A DNA stretch of 64,000 nt from positions 1 to 64,000 of the forward strand of contig NZ_QKSD01000007.1 of the NCBI RefSeq assembly GCF_003234085.1. Direction: 5' to 3'. Below are positions 1-8,434 of the stretch, piece by piece. This DNA is from Curtobacterium sp. MCPF17_052 (GTDB lineage Bacteria; Actinomycetota; Actinomycetes; Actinomycetales; Microbacteriaceae). Within the stretch, counting starts at the first letter, position 1; each line of letters opens with the position of its first letter. The notes below the pieces were generated by a model. The model made no database searches. It was given only the letters and a program-made list of their open reading frames with translations, and was not told the DNA's origin. The position numbers were made by a program, and so were the translations under genes.

Positions 1-80
1 TACTGGGTTGATAGGCCGGATGTGGAAGCGGGGACTAACGACCCGTGGAGCTGACCGGTACTAATAAGCCGAAGACTTGA
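1..80 (+). rRNA. 23S ribosomal RNA, 3' end (partial)
   Basis: The sequence matches the conserved terminal helix region of bacterial 23S rRNA, including the stretch around 'gtactaataagcc' at about 57-70, which is the usual 3' strand of the closing stem. The gene enters from the left edge, so only the last 80 or so bases are present. A 5S gene follows after a spacer, as expected for a 16S-23S-5S operon. The exact 3' end is uncertain by a few bases. Confidence 0.9.
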
Positions 81-284
81 CACACACTTTTTTCCTGACC
101 CCTTCGGGGGTTGGGGCTCGCGTCCACTTTGTGGTTCCCGACAGACGATCGGGAATCAAACTGAATAGTTCAGCTACCCCACCGGTGTGGGGTGTCGACA
201 ATCCGTTTCGTGGGTTGCAGGCACCAACCCGTTGGTGGGGGATGGCTGGAACCTGTTTGATCCGGAGATGATCGGGTCGATGGT
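81..284 (+). other. 23S-5S internal transcribed spacer
   Basis: About 200 bases separate the 23S end from the 5S gene. The spacer holds short stem-forming stretches such as CCCCTTCGGGGG near 100-111 and an ACCAAC/GTTGGT pair near 220-235, which would serve as rRNA processing stems. An open frame crosses it, but I see no start signal or protein family and do not call a gene. Confidence 0.7.
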
Positions 285-403
285 GTTCCGGTGGTCATAG
301 CGAGAGGGAAACGCCCGGTCACATTCCGAACCCGGAAGCTAAGCCTCTCAGCGCCGATGGTACTGCAAGGGGGACCTTGTGGGAGAGTAGGACGCCGCCG
401 GAC
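285..403 (+). rRNA. 5S ribosomal RNA
   Basis: The segment of about 119 bases shows the 5S core: the loop sequence CCGAACCCGGAAGCTAAG at about 329-346 and complementary ends (TCCGGTG at the 5' side, GCCGCCGGA at the 3' side). It is the last gene of the rRNA operon and is followed directly by a strong terminator. Confidence 0.95.
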
Positions 404-417
404 TTCTTTTCATGAAG

Positions 418-460
418 ACCCCTGACACGGGGAGCATCCGCTCCCTCTGTCAGGGGTTTT
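418..460 (+). terminator. rRNA operon terminator
   Basis: ACCCCTGACA and TGTCAGGGGT form a stem with an internal GGGAGC/GCTCCC pair, followed by a T run (TTTT at 457-460). This is a typical Rho-independent terminator directly after the 5S gene. Confidence 0.85.
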
Positions 461-514
461 CTGCATTCCACCCTGCTGTCCATCGCCGCCCTCCAGTCGG
501 ACGGGCGGTCGCGG

Positions 515-520
515 TAGGAT
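515..520 (+). promoter_or_regulatory. -10 box for gltX
   Basis: TAGGAT ends 9 bases before the ATG at 530 and no Shine-Dalgarno lies between them. This suggests a leaderless or near-leaderless gltX transcript. No good -35 hexamer is visible. Confidence 0.5.
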
Positions 521-529
521 CAGGGCGTC

Positions 530-2017
530 ATGACAGCGCCATTCTCTTCTGCCACCGGTTCCGACGTCCGCGTCCGGTTCTGCCCGTCGCCCACCGGGAC
601 GCCGCACGTCGGCCTGGTCCGCACTGCCCTGTTCAACTGGGCCTACGCCCGGCACACGGGTGGCAAGCTCGTGTTCCGCATCGAGGACACCGACGCCGCC
701 CGGGACAGCGAGGAGTCCTACGCGCAGATCATCGAGGCACTGCGCTGGCTGCAGCTGGACTGGGACGAGGGCGTCGAGGTCGGCGGACCCCACGGCCCGT
801 ACCGGCAGTCGGAGCGGGCCGACATCTACGCGGACGCCATCGCACAGCTCACCGCAGCGGGGCACGTCTACGAGTCGTACGTCACTCCCGAGGAGATGGA
901 AGCCCGCAACGTCGCGAACGGTCGAGACCCGAAGCAGGGCTACGACAACCACGAGCGCGACCTCACGGACGCCCAGCGCCAGGCGTTCCGGGACGAGGGC
1001 CGTGCGCCGGCGCTGCGCCTGCGCGTACCGGACCGCGATCTCAGCTTCCAGGACCTGGTTCGCGGTGACATCACCTTCCCACAGGGCTCCTTCCCGGACT
1101 TCGTCGTGGTGCGTCCGAACGGCAAACCGCTCTACACGTTCACGAACCCCCTCGACGACGCCCTGATGGGGATCACCCACGTCCTCCGTGGCGAGGACCT
1201 GCTGTCGTCGACGCCGCGGCAGATCGCGCTGTACGAGGCGCTCCACGAGATCGGTCTCGCTCGGTTCATCCCGCAGTTCGGTCACCTGCCGTACGTGATG
1301 GGGGAGGGCAACAAGAAGCTCTCGAAGCGGGATCCCGAGTCCAACCTGTTCCACCACCGGTCGAACGGCATGGTGCCCGAAGGACTCGTGAACTACCTGG
1401 CGCTGCTCGGGTGGTCGATCGGCCCCGACCGCGACGTCTTCTCGATCGCCGAGATGATCGCGGCGTTCGAGGTCACGGACGTGAACCCGAACCCGGCGCG
1501 CTTCGACCACAAGAAGGCTGAGTCGATCAACGGCGACCACATCCGCCTGCTCGATCCCGCCGACTTCCGTGGCCGGCTCCAGCCCTACCTCACGGAGTTC
1601 CTCGACGAGCCGGCGACGGCCGAGCAGGAGCGCGTGCTCGAGCTCGCGGCCCCGCTGGTCCAGGAGCGCATGCAGCTGCTCAGCGAGGCACCCGCGATGC
1701 TCGGCTTCCTGTTCACCTCCGACGACGACCTGGTGGTCGAGGACGACGCCCTCGGATCCCTCAAGGGCGACCCGGCCCCGGTCCTCCAGGCCGGCATCAC
1801 CGCTCTCGAACAGCTGGACGACTGGTCGACGGCCGCCATCGAGCAGTCGCTCCGGACGGCGCTCATCGACGGCCTCGAGCTGAAGCCCCGGGTGGCGTTC
1901 GGTCCGCTGCGCGTGGCGGTGTCCGGTCGTCGGATCAGCCCGCCGCTCTTCGAGTCGATGGAGATCCTCGGCAAGCAGTCCACGCTCGCGCGGCTCCGTT
2001 CCCTCGCGGCGCGCTGA
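530..2017 (+). CDS. gltX: Glutamyl-tRNA synthetase
   Basis: This 495-residue protein charges tRNA-Glu with glutamate in the cytosol. It has the class I signatures: the HIGH-type motif HVGL at residues 26-29 after PSPTGTP, and the KMSKS-type motif KLSKR near residue 262. The length fits bacterial GluRS. The ATG at 530 lies just behind a TAGGAT -10 box without an SD, so the message is probably leaderless. It sits after the rRNA operon, is followed 5 bases later by an oxidoreductase, and two tRNA-Glu genes lie about 8 kb downstream. Whether this enzyme also charges tRNA-Gln (non-discriminating type) cannot be decided from sequence alone. Confidence 0.95.
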   Translation: MTAPFSSATGSDVRVRFCPSPTGTPHVGLVRTALFNWAYARHTGGKLVFRIEDTDAARDSEESYAQIIEALRWLQLDWDEGVEVGGPHGPYRQSERADIYADAIAQLTAAGHVYESYVTPEEMEARNVANGRDPKQGYDNHERDLTDAQRQAFRDEGRAPALRLRVPDRDLSFQDLVRGDITFPQGSFPDFVVVRPNGKPLYTFTNPLDDALMGITHVLRGEDLLSSTPRQIALYEALHEIGLARFIPQFGHLPYVMGEGNKKLSKRDPESNLFHHRSNGMVPEGLVNYLALLGWSIGPDRDVFSIAEMIAAFEVTDVNPNPARFDHKKAESINGDHIRLLDPADFRGRLQPYLTEFLDEPATAEQERVLELAAPLVQERMQLLSEAPAMLGFLFTSDDDLVVEDDALGSLKGDPAPVLQAGITALEQLDDWSTAAIEQSLRTALIDGLELKPRVAFGPLRVAVSGRRISPPLFESMEILGKQSTLARLRSLAAR

Positions 2018-2022
2018 CGTCC

Positions 2023-2946
2023 GTGGTCGACGTCGTCGTCATCGGCGCGGGTCCCGCGGGGCTCAGCGCTGCGCTGAACCTGGTGCGCGCGAGACGCACG
2101 GTGCTGCTCCTCGACGCGAACCGCCCGCGGAACGCCGCGACCCTCCGGTCGCACGGGTTCATCACGCGGGACGGCATCTCGCCCCTCGAGCTGCGGAAGC
2201 TCGGGCGGGACGAGGTCGCCGGGTACCCGGAGGCGACGGTCACGCAGGCCGTCGTCGACCGGGTCTGGCAGACCGACGGCGCCTGGAACGTGCACGGCAC
2301 CTGGCGTGGCGCCGAGGTGGCGGCCACCGCCCGCGCCGTGGTGATCGCCACGGGCCTCCGTGAGTCGTTCCCCGCGCTGCCGTCGCTCCGGGCGTTCTAC
2401 GGCACCGACGTCCACAGCTGCGTGGAGTGCGACGGGTACGACAAGGCCGGATCGCCGCTGGCGTTCATCGGCGAGACCGACGACGTCGTCGACCGCGCTC
2501 TGCTCGTCGGGTCGTGGACCGACGACCTCGTCGTCTTCACGAACGGGGTGGCTCCGGTGTCCGAGACCGGGCGGGCACGCCTGGTCGCGGCCGGCATCCG
2601 CATCGACGAGCGTCCGGTGGCGGACCTGGAGGGGGACCGGAGCGGCATGACCGGGGTGCGGCTGGCCGACGGGGACGTGGTACCGCGCTCGGGCGCCTTC
2701 GTCCGGCCCGAGTGGCACGCGGACCTGGACTGGGTCGACGCGGACCTCGACCGCGACGAGCTGGGCTTCGTGCGGGTGGACCGGCTCGGTCGGTCGAACC
2801 TCCCCGGACTGTACGCGGTCGGGGACGTCACCCCGCCCGGGCCCGAGCAGCTCATCGTCGCGGCCGGACACGGTGCGTCGACCGCGGCGGCCGTGCACCG
2901 TGACCTGGTCGGTGGTCTCGGAGACCTCCGGGATGCTGTACAGTAG
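2023..2946 (+). CDS. Thioredoxin reductase-like NAD(P)/FAD oxidoreductase
   Basis: A 307-residue flavoprotein of the thioredoxin reductase fold. It opens with the FAD-binding motif GAGPAG (residues 8-13), carries a CVEC redox pair at residues 133-136 in the place of the usual CATC, and ends with the second FAD-contact motif around GLYAVGDV. The glycine-rich NADPH loop is atypical (FIGETDD), so cofactor preference is uncertain. It starts with GTG 5 bases after gltX and probably shares its transcript. It could reduce thioredoxin or a related dithiol partner; no thioredoxin gene is adjacent, so the substrate is unknown. Confidence 0.8.
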   Translation: MVDVVVIGAGPAGLSAALNLVRARRTVLLLDANRPRNAATLRSHGFITRDGISPLELRKLGRDEVAGYPEATVTQAVVDRVWQTDGAWNVHGTWRGAEVAATARAVVIATGLRESFPALPSLRAFYGTDVHSCVECDGYDKAGSPLAFIGETDDVVDRALLVGSWTDDLVVFTNGVAPVSETGRARLVAAGIRIDERPVADLEGDRSGMTGVRLADGDVVPRSGAFVRPEWHADLDWVDADLDRDELGFVRVDRLGRSNLPGLYAVGDVTPPGPEQLIVAAGHGASTAAAVHRDLVGGLGDLRDAVQ

Positions 2947-2989
2947 TTGATCGTGCCCCGGACAACGGGGCGCAGGGCCGCAAGGCCTT

Positions 2990-3061
2990 TGGGGTATGGT
3001 GTAATTGGCAACACAGCGGTTTCTGGTACCGTCGTTCTTGGTTCGAGTCCAGGTACCCCAG
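2990..3061 (+). tRNA. tRNA-Gln (anticodon CTG)
   Basis: The acceptor arms TGGGGTA and TACCCCA pair, the T-arm GGTTCGAGTCC is present, and the anticodon stem GCGGT/ACCGT encloses the loop TTCTGGT with anticodon CTG. The CCA end is not encoded. A terminator follows 14 bases later. Confidence 0.92.
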
Positions 3062-3074
3062 CAGTTGGACACAC

Positions 3075-3102
3075 GAAAGCCCCCGGGAGACCGGGGGCTT
3101 TC
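3075..3102 (+). terminator. Terminator after tRNA-Gln
   Basis: GAAAGCCCCCGG and CCGGGGGCTTTC form a 12-bp perfect stem with a GAGA loop, followed by a GTCGTTTC tail. Its position right after tRNA-Gln supports an intrinsic terminator. Confidence 0.85.
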
Positions 3103-3240
3103 GTCGTTTCGGGGCGGCGCGCTCGGGGCCGCGCGCTCCGGCTCCGGCTCGCCGGCTGTGGGCTATCGTCGTCGGACGAGGGCGGACACCGCGCCGCCAC
3201 GCCCGGACATCGTCCGGGTGCGCCACGAGCAGGGGGACCC

Positions 3241-3531
3241 ATGATCATCTTCGGCAGCCGCACACGTTCCGCCCTCGCCGGGGTGCTGTTCTTCGCCTGC
3301 ACCCTCTGCGGGTCGACCGCAGCGCAGCGCCTGCACCGACTGCGGACCTGGTTCACGCTGTTCTTCGTGCCGGTGTTCCCGTTCGGGCACGGACGGTACG
3401 TGCTGCAGTGCGCGTACTGCGGCGGCCAGTCGTCGATGCCGCGCGAGGGTGCCGAGCGCTTCATCGCCGACAGCGAGCGTGCCCAGCAGGCACACCTGGC
3501 GCAGGAGACCCTGCCGCCGACGGGCGCCTGA
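3241..3531 (+). CDS. Zinc-ribbon domain protein
   Basis: A 96-residue small protein with two CxxC pairs, CTLC and CAYC, separated by a hydrophobic stretch rich in Phe, Leu and Val (FTLFFVPVFPFG). This pattern is that of the actinobacterial zinc-ribbon family, in which the four cysteines bind one zinc ion. The ATG at 3241 follows GGGGGA with good spacing. Longer upstream starts in the same frame would run across tRNA-Gln and its terminator and are not credible. The function is unknown; the hydrophobic middle suggests membrane contact. Confidence 0.75.
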   Translation: MIIFGSRTRSALAGVLFFACTLCGSTAAQRLHRLRTWFTLFFVPVFPFGHGRYVLQCAYCGGQSSMPREGAERFIADSERAQQAHLAQETLPPTGA

Positions 3532-3572
3532 CGCGCCGGCAGCGGCTGTGTAACGCTCCGGTCACGGTGCTG

Positions 3573-3588
3573 GTGCAACCGGTTGCAC
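3573..3588 (+). promoter_or_regulatory. LacI-type operator
   Basis: GTGCAACCGGTTGCAC is a perfect 16-bp palindrome with the central CG step typical of LacI/GalR-family operators. Its right half is also the likely -35 hexamer of the importer promoter. The cognate repressor is probably the LacI-family protein encoded at 7306-8313, at the end of the same gene cluster. Confidence 0.8.
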
Positions 3589-3611
3589 GACCCCCGTCCG
3601 GGGCGTAGCGT
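3583..3611 (+). promoter_or_regulatory. Promoter of the sugar importer operon
   Basis: TTGCAC (3583-3588) and TAGCGT (3606-3611) are spaced by 17 bases. The operator palindrome overlaps the -35, so repressor binding would block RNA polymerase. Confidence 0.7.
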
Positions 3612-3620
3612 CCTCGCTCA

Positions 3621-3675
3621 GCAGGCAGCGTCGCCTGCTCCAGTGCAGCGTCGCCGGGCACGGTCCGGCGACGCT
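3621..3675 (+). other. Two stem-loops in the leader of the binding-protein gene
   Basis: GCAGGC(6)GCCTGC at 3621-3638 and an 11-bp stem AGCGTCGCCGG/CCGGCGACGCT at 3647-3675 lie between the promoter and the GTG at 3705. The 11-base direct repeat GCAGCGTCGCC occurs in both. They may stabilise the mRNA or tune translation; no T run follows, so termination is unlikely. Confidence 0.45.
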
Positions 3676-3704
3676 CCTGGTGATCTCGATGAGGAGACAA
3701 CGCT

Positions 3705-4988
3705 GTGAAGAACACACGTGCGAAGGGCCGCGTGGCCTCGATCGCAGGGATCGCGGTCGTCGGCCTGCTGCTCGCGAGCTGCTCGAGCGGGAGTTCGGCC
3801 TCGGACGACGCGAAGGGCGGCCAGGACAGCCGCGGACCGATCACCTACGTGCAGGGCAAGGACAACTCGAACGTCGTCCGCCCGCTGATCGCCAAGTGGA
3901 ACAAGGCCCACCCGGACGAGAAGGTCACCTTCAAGGAGCAGTCCGACCAGGCAGACCAGCAGCACGACGACCTGGTGCAGCACTTCCAGGCGAAGGACGA
4001 CAACTACGACGTGGTCGACGTCGACGTGGTGTGGACCGCCGAGTTCGCCGCGAAGAGCTGGCTCACCCCGCTCACCGGCGACATGGCGATCGACACGTCG
4101 AAGCTCCTGCCGTCGACGGTCAAGACCGCGACGTACAACGACACGCTCTACGCGGCCCCACAGACCTCCGACGGCGCCCTGCTCTACTACCGCAAGGACC
4201 TCGTGAAGACCCCGCCGACGACGTGGGACGAGATGATGCAGGACTGCTCGATCGCGAAGGACGCCGGCATCGGCTGCTACGCGGGGCAGTTCGCGAAGTA
4301 CGAGGGGCTGACCGTCAACGCCTCCGAGGCGATCAACGGCGCGGGCGGCGCGGTCCTCAACGGCAGCGGCAAGCCGGACGTCGACACCTCCGACGCGAAG
4401 GCCGGCCTGCAGAAGCTCGTCGACGCCTTCGAGAACGGCAACATCCCGAAGGAAGCGATCACCTACCAGGAGGAGCAGGGCCGTCAGGCGTTCGAGGACG
4501 GCAAGCTGCTGTTCCTGCGCAACTGGCCGTACGTGTACAGCCTCGCGAAGACCGACGGCTCCAGCAAGGTGAAGGACACCTTCGGCATCGCCCCGATCCC
4601 GGGCGCCGACGGCGTCGGTGCCTCGACCCTCGGCGGTCACAACGCCGCGATCAGCGTCTACTCGAAGCACAAGGCCACCGCGCACGACTTCCTCGAGTTC
4701 CTCATCTCCAACGACACGCAGAAGTTCTTCGCGACCCAGGGCTCGCTCGCCCCGGTCGTCGGTGACCTGTACACGGACGAGGAGCTCACGGCGAAGCTGC
4801 CGTACCTCCCGACGCTCCTCGAGTCGATCAAGTCCGCGGAGCCGCGTCCGGTGACGCCGTTCTACCCGGCCGTGACCAAGGCGATCCAGGACAACACCTA
4901 CGCCGCGCTCAAGGGGTCGAAGTCCGTCGACGCCGCCATGCAGGACATGCAGGCGGCCCTCACGTCGGCGACCGACGGCGGCAACTGA
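3705..4988 (+). CDS. Sugar ABC transporter substrate-binding lipoprotein
   Basis: A 427-residue family 1 extracellular solute-binding protein. The signal peptide ends in the lipobox LASC, with the lipidated cysteine at residue 26, so it is anchored outside the cell membrane. The mature part has the usual two-lobed binding-protein features and resembles trehalose/maltose binders, so an alpha-glucoside is the likely ligand, though this is an inference. The GTG start is preceded by GAGGAG. Two permease genes follow, with a strong hairpin in between that would favour higher yield of this first gene. Transcription is probably repressed by the LacI-type protein encoded four genes on. Confidence 0.9.
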   Translation: MKNTRAKGRVASIAGIAVVGLLLASCSSGSSASDDAKGGQDSRGPITYVQGKDNSNVVRPLIAKWNKAHPDEKVTFKEQSDQADQQHDDLVQHFQAKDDNYDVVDVDVVWTAEFAAKSWLTPLTGDMAIDTSKLLPSTVKTATYNDTLYAAPQTSDGALLYYRKDLVKTPPTTWDEMMQDCSIAKDAGIGCYAGQFAKYEGLTVNASEAINGAGGAVLNGSGKPDVDTSDAKAGLQKLVDAFENGNIPKEAITYQEEQGRQAFEDGKLLFLRNWPYVYSLAKTDGSSKVKDTFGIAPIPGADGVGASTLGGHNAAISVYSKHKATAHDFLEFLISNDTQKFFATQGSLAPVVGDLYTDEELTAKLPYLPTLLESIKSAEPRPVTPFYPAVTKAIQDNTYAALKGSKSVDAAMQDMQAALTSATDGGN

Positions 4989-5015
4989 CACCGAGGGCGG
5001 CTCAGGCCGCCCGCT

Positions 5016-5055
5016 GACGGGAGGGTCGTGGTCACGCGACCACGGTCCTCCCGTC
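5016..5055 (+). terminator. Intra-operon hairpin after the binding-protein gene
   Basis: GACGGGAGG (5016-5024) pairs with CCTCCCGTC (5047-5055), and CGTGGTC pairs with GACCACG around an ACGC loop, with one two-base internal mismatch. A shorter stem GGGCGGC/GCCGCCC precedes it. Placed between the binding-protein and permease genes, it probably acts as a partial terminator or 3'-end stabiliser. Its ends match the palindromic terminators at 42175, 44675 and 53346. Confidence 0.6.
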
Positions 5056-5096
5056 CTCCCTCTGTGCGTTCCCGACACCGGCAAGGAGGCCGTGAC

Positions 5097-6119
5097 GTGT
5101 CAGCAGCAACCGAGATCCCCGCAGCGATCCCCGAACCCCAGGGGATGGAGCCGCCGAAGCGGCGCAAGGGCGGGCTCAACGCCGAGCACGGTCGGTGGGC
5201 CGTGTACCTCATCGGCCCCACGCTCGTGCTCCTGGCGATCGTCATCGGCTACCCGGTCGTCAGTGCGGTCATCCAGTCGTTCCAACTCGACCAGGGACTG
5301 GACAAGGCCACCGGCCTGTTCGTCGAGGGCGGCTTCGCCGGCGTCACGAACTACGTGCACTGGCTCGGCCAGCAGTGCGGCACCGCCGCCTGCCCGCCCG
5401 GCAACCTCGGCTCCCAGTTCTGGACGGCGTTCGGCAACACGTTCTTCTTCACGGTCGTGACCGTGGCGCTCGAGACCGTCATCGGGCTGTGGATGGCCAT
5501 CATCATGAACCGCGACTTCAAGGGCCGCGCCCTCGTCCGTGCCGCGATCCTCATCCCGTGGGCCATCCCGACCGCCGTCACCGCGAAGCTCTGGTACTTC
5601 ATCTTCGACGCGAACGGTGTGCTCAACCACGTCATCGGCCACCAGGTCCTCTGGTTCTCCGACGAGTGGGCCTCCCGCTTCGCCATCATCATCGCCGACA
5701 CCTGGAAGACCACGCCGTTCATGGCGCTGCTCATCCTCGCCGGGTTGCAGCTGATCCCGGACGAGGTCTACGAGGCCGGGAAGATGGACGGCGCCTCGAC
5801 CATGCAGCGGTTCGTCAACATCACCCTGCCGCTCGTGAAGCCGGCGCTGATGGTCGCGATCCTGTTCCGCGTGCTCGACGCCCTGCGGATCTACGACCTC
5901 ATCGCGATCATGACCGGTGGTGGTGGTGGTTCCGGGAACGCGACCGTCTCGCTGTCCGTGCTGGTCGTCGACCAGATCCGGCAGGGCTTCAACTCCGCCT
6001 CGGCACTGTCCACCATCACGTTCGTGGTCATCTTCGTCGTCGCGTTCATCTTCGTCCGGTTCCTCGGCGCGAACGTCGTGCAGACCCAGGCAGCACAGCA
6101 GAAGGGCGAACTCAAGTGA
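5097..6119 (+). CDS. Sugar ABC transporter permease (MalF type)
   Basis: A 340-residue inner-membrane permease of the binding-protein-dependent type. After a cytosolic N-terminus rich in Pro and Lys it has about six hydrophobic segments, and the EAA loop for ATPase docking reads EAGKMDGASTMQRF near residue 225. The chosen GTG at 5097 has AAGGAGG seven bases upstream; an upstream GTG in frame lacks this. A run of five glycines in the penultimate loop (near residue 275) is encoded by a short GGT repeat. It overlaps the next permease by four bases (GTGA), so the two are translationally coupled. Confidence 0.9.
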   Translation: MSAATEIPAAIPEPQGMEPPKRRKGGLNAEHGRWAVYLIGPTLVLLAIVIGYPVVSAVIQSFQLDQGLDKATGLFVEGGFAGVTNYVHWLGQQCGTAACPPGNLGSQFWTAFGNTFFFTVVTVALETVIGLWMAIIMNRDFKGRALVRAAILIPWAIPTAVTAKLWYFIFDANGVLNHVIGHQVLWFSDEWASRFAIIIADTWKTTPFMALLILAGLQLIPDEVYEAGKMDGASTMQRFVNITLPLVKPALMVAILFRVLDALRIYDLIAIMTGGGGGSGNATVSLSVLVVDQIRQGFNSASALSTITFVVIFVVAFIFVRFLGANVVQTQAAQQKGELK

Positions 6120-7018
6120 CCCTCGCAGCAGACCGTCTCCGCATTCCCGCCGAACGTGCTGACGCACGCGGCGATGTCCGTGTGAAGCGCCACGCGGGGC
6201 CGAGGCTCCGCACCGGCATCCAGGCCGCCGTCATCGCCCTGTGGTGCCTGCTGCCGTTCTACTGGATGATCGTCACGTCCTTCCGCGACGTCGGCTACAC
6301 GTTCGACCCGACGCCGTTCTTCACCCACGTGACGCTCGACAACTACGCGACGGCGTTCTCGACGGCGCTCGGCAACCACCTCGGACGCGCGCTGCTCAAC
6401 AGTGTGTTCATCGGTGCCGTCGTCACGATCATCGCCCTGCTCGTCGGCACGACCGCCGCCTACGCGCTGGCCCGGCTCGAGTTCCGCGGCAAGTCCCTGA
6501 TCGCCGGCGCGATCCTCGCGGCGTCGATGTTCCCGGGCGTCGCGCTGATCTCGCCGCTGTTCCAGCTGTTCACCGACATCGGGTGGATGGGCAGCTACCA
6601 GGCGCTGATCCTGCCGAGCATCTCGTTCGTGCTGCCACTGACGGTCTACACACTGGCGTCGTTCTTCCGGGAGATGCCGTGGGACCTCGAGGAGGCCGCC
6701 CGCATCGACGGCTGCACCCGCGTCCAGGCGTTCCGACGGATCATCCTGCCGCTGGCCGCACCGGCCGTGTTCACGACCGCGATCCTGGCGTTCATCTCGT
6801 CCTGGAACGAGTACCTCATCTCGTCCCAGCTGTCGAGCGACGCCACCCAGCCGGTCACGGTCGCGATCGCGTCCTTCGCCGGGTCGCAGCCGCACCAGGA
6901 GCCGTACACCGCGGTGATGGCGGCGGGCACGATCGTCACGATCCCGCTCGTCATCCTGGTGCTCGTGTTCCAGCGCCGCATCGTGGCCGGTCTCACCGCC
7001 GGTGGCGTGAAGGGCTGA
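6116..7018 (+). CDS. Sugar ABC transporter permease (MalG type)
   Basis: A 300-residue second permease that would pair with the preceding one. It has about six membrane segments, and the EAA motif reads EEAARIDGCTRVQAF near residue 195, as in MalG/LacG proteins. The start GTG overlaps the previous stop. No ATP-binding subunit is encoded in this operon or anywhere in the window, so a shared MsmK/MalK-type ATPase from elsewhere must energise it. Confidence 0.9.
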   Translation: MTLAADRLRIPAERADARGDVRVKRHAGPRLRTGIQAAVIALWCLLPFYWMIVTSFRDVGYTFDPTPFFTHVTLDNYATAFSTALGNHLGRALLNSVFIGAVVTIIALLVGTTAAYALARLEFRGKSLIAGAILAASMFPGVALISPLFQLFTDIGWMGSYQALILPSISFVLPLTVYTLASFFREMPWDLEEAARIDGCTRVQAFRRIILPLAAPAVFTTAILAFISSWNEYLISSQLSSDATQPVTVAIASFAGSQPHQEPYTAVMAAGTIVTIPLVILVLVFQRRIVAGLTAGGVKG

Positions 7019-7020
7019 CC

Positions 7021-7284
7021 GTGGCACAGCGCGCACCACTCCGCCCCACGTCGCGGATCGAGGAGGCCATCGGGTTCGTCGGGTGCTTCGGACTGCTGTT
7101 CTTCGGCGTCACCGTCTTCTGCGAGCTCACCGGGCGGCCGGCGCTCGGGTGGGCGCTCACGCTGCTCGGGACCGTCGTGGCGATCGTCCTCCTGGACCGA
7201 TGGCGACGGCGGGTACTCCGGCGGACCGACGCCGCTGCCCAGCCGGACCAGCCGGCGGTCGCGACGCGCGCGACCGGCCGCTGA
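7021..7284 (+). CDS. Small two-helix membrane protein
   Basis: An 87-residue protein starting with GTG two bases after the permease stop. It has two hydrophobic segments (about residues 20-37 and 41-58) followed by a basic stretch WRRRVLRR and a polar tail. No family is recognised. Being sandwiched between the importer permeases and their regulator, it may be an accessory of the importer. Confidence 0.6.
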   Translation: MAQRAPLRPTSRIEEAIGFVGCFGLLFFGVTVFCELTGRPALGWALTLLGTVVAIVLLDRWRRRVLRRTDAAAQPDQPAVATRATGR

Positions 7285-7305
7285 CGGGCCTCCCGGGACG
7301 ATCCC

Positions 7306-8313
7306 GTGGGGATCCAGGAGATCGCGCAGGTGACCGGGCTGTCGAAGGCGACGGTCTCGCGGGCGCTCCGTGGTCTGCCGACGGTGGCAGGGACGACGAT
7401 CGACCAGGTCCGCCGGGTCGCCGACGAGCTCGGGTACGTCCCGAGCTCGGCGGCGGCGGGCCTGGCCACCGGTCGCCAGCGCGCAGTCGGTGTCGTCCTG
7501 CCGGTGATCGACCGCTGGTTCACGGCCAAGGCCCTGGGCGGCGTCGACGCTGAACTCCGAGCCGCCGGCTACGACCTCGTCCTCTACAACCTCGGCGGAC
7601 CGGGGGGTGATCGGCACCGGGCGTTCCGGCGCGCGATGCTGCGACAGCGCGTCGATGCGCTGGTGTTGATGTCGCTGGCCCTCGACGAGACCGAACGCCG
7701 CGAGCTGCAGGTCAGCGAGCTGCCGACGATCGTGATCGGCGGGCCGGCGCACGATCTGCGGAACGTCGGTGTCGACGACCACGAGGTGGCTGCCCTGGCG
7801 GTCGTCCACCTCACCGGACTGGGACACCGCGAGGTCGCCTACGTCGGCGGGCAGGACGAAGCCGGCCTCAGCGTCGCCGTGCCCTACCGCCGCCGGGACG
7901 GGTTCACCGAGGCGATGGTGTGCGCTGGAGCCCCGGTCCGTCGCGACTGGTACGCCGACGGTCGGTTCTCGTTCGCCGGCGGGGTCGCGGCGGGGACCGC
8001 GCTGCTCGACGTCGCGGCCCCGGACCGGCCGACCGCGGTGGTCTGCGCCTCGGACGAGATGGCGCTCGGCGTCGTGGTCGCCGCACACCGGCTCGGGCTC
8101 GACGTGCCGCGGGACGTGTCCGTCACCGGCGTCGACGGGCACGAGTACGGCGAGGTCCTCGGCCTCACGACGGTCGCGCAGGACCCGGAGGCGCAGGGTC
8201 GTGTGGCCGCACGGGCGGTCGTCCTGGAGGCCCAGGGTGCGTCCCCGGGGCCCCTCGCGCCGTCCGCCGTGCGGCTCGTGGTGCGGCAGACGACCACGCG
8301 GCCGTGCCGGTGA
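7306..8313 (+). CDS. LacI family transcriptional regulator
   Basis: A 335-residue LacI/GalR-type repressor. The N-terminal helix-turn-helix (IAQVTGLSKATVSRAL, about residues 5-20) and hinge region (GLATGRQRAVGVV) are followed by a periplasmic-binding-protein-like sensor domain ending at residue 335. It is the last gene of the importer cluster and the obvious candidate to bind the palindrome at 3573-3588 and to release it on sugar binding. The GTG start has only a weak SD and the N-terminus is short by a few residues compared with many family members, so the true start may differ slightly. Confidence 0.9.
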   Translation: MGIQEIAQVTGLSKATVSRALRGLPTVAGTTIDQVRRVADELGYVPSSAAAGLATGRQRAVGVVLPVIDRWFTAKALGGVDAELRAAGYDLVLYNLGGPGGDRHRAFRRAMLRQRVDALVLMSLALDETERRELQVSELPTIVIGGPAHDLRNVGVDDHEVAALAVVHLTGLGHREVAYVGGQDEAGLSVAVPYRRRDGFTEAMVCAGAPVRRDWYADGRFSFAGGVAAGTALLDVAAPDRPTAVVCASDEMALGVVVAAHRLGLDVPRDVSVTGVDGHEYGEVLGLTTVAQDPEAQGRVAARAVVLEAQGASPGPLAPSAVRLVVRQTTTRPCR

Positions 8314-8421
8314 CCGGGTCGCCCAGCGGGCGAGCGTCCCGCATCGAGCAACCGGTGGCGGGCGTCCCGTGACCGGCATCCGGGACTCGGCTTCGGCTGG
8401 TCGGCGTCCGGGCGGCCGGCG

Positions 8422-8427
8422 TAGCCT
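8422..8427 (+). promoter_or_regulatory. -10 box for the MBL hydrolase gene
   Basis: TAGCCT lies 7 bases before the ATG at 8435 with no SD in between, which is the leaderless arrangement seen repeatedly in this window. Confidence 0.5.
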
Positions 8428-8434
8428 CGCCCGC

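Noticed and set aside
77..271. A 64-codon frame in the 23S-5S spacer
   Set aside because: It lies in processed rRNA spacer with no start signal or family.
2947..3531. A longer version of the zinc-ribbon gene starting upstream of tRNA-Gln
   Set aside because: It would translate through the tRNA and its terminator; the ATG at 3241 has a proper SD.
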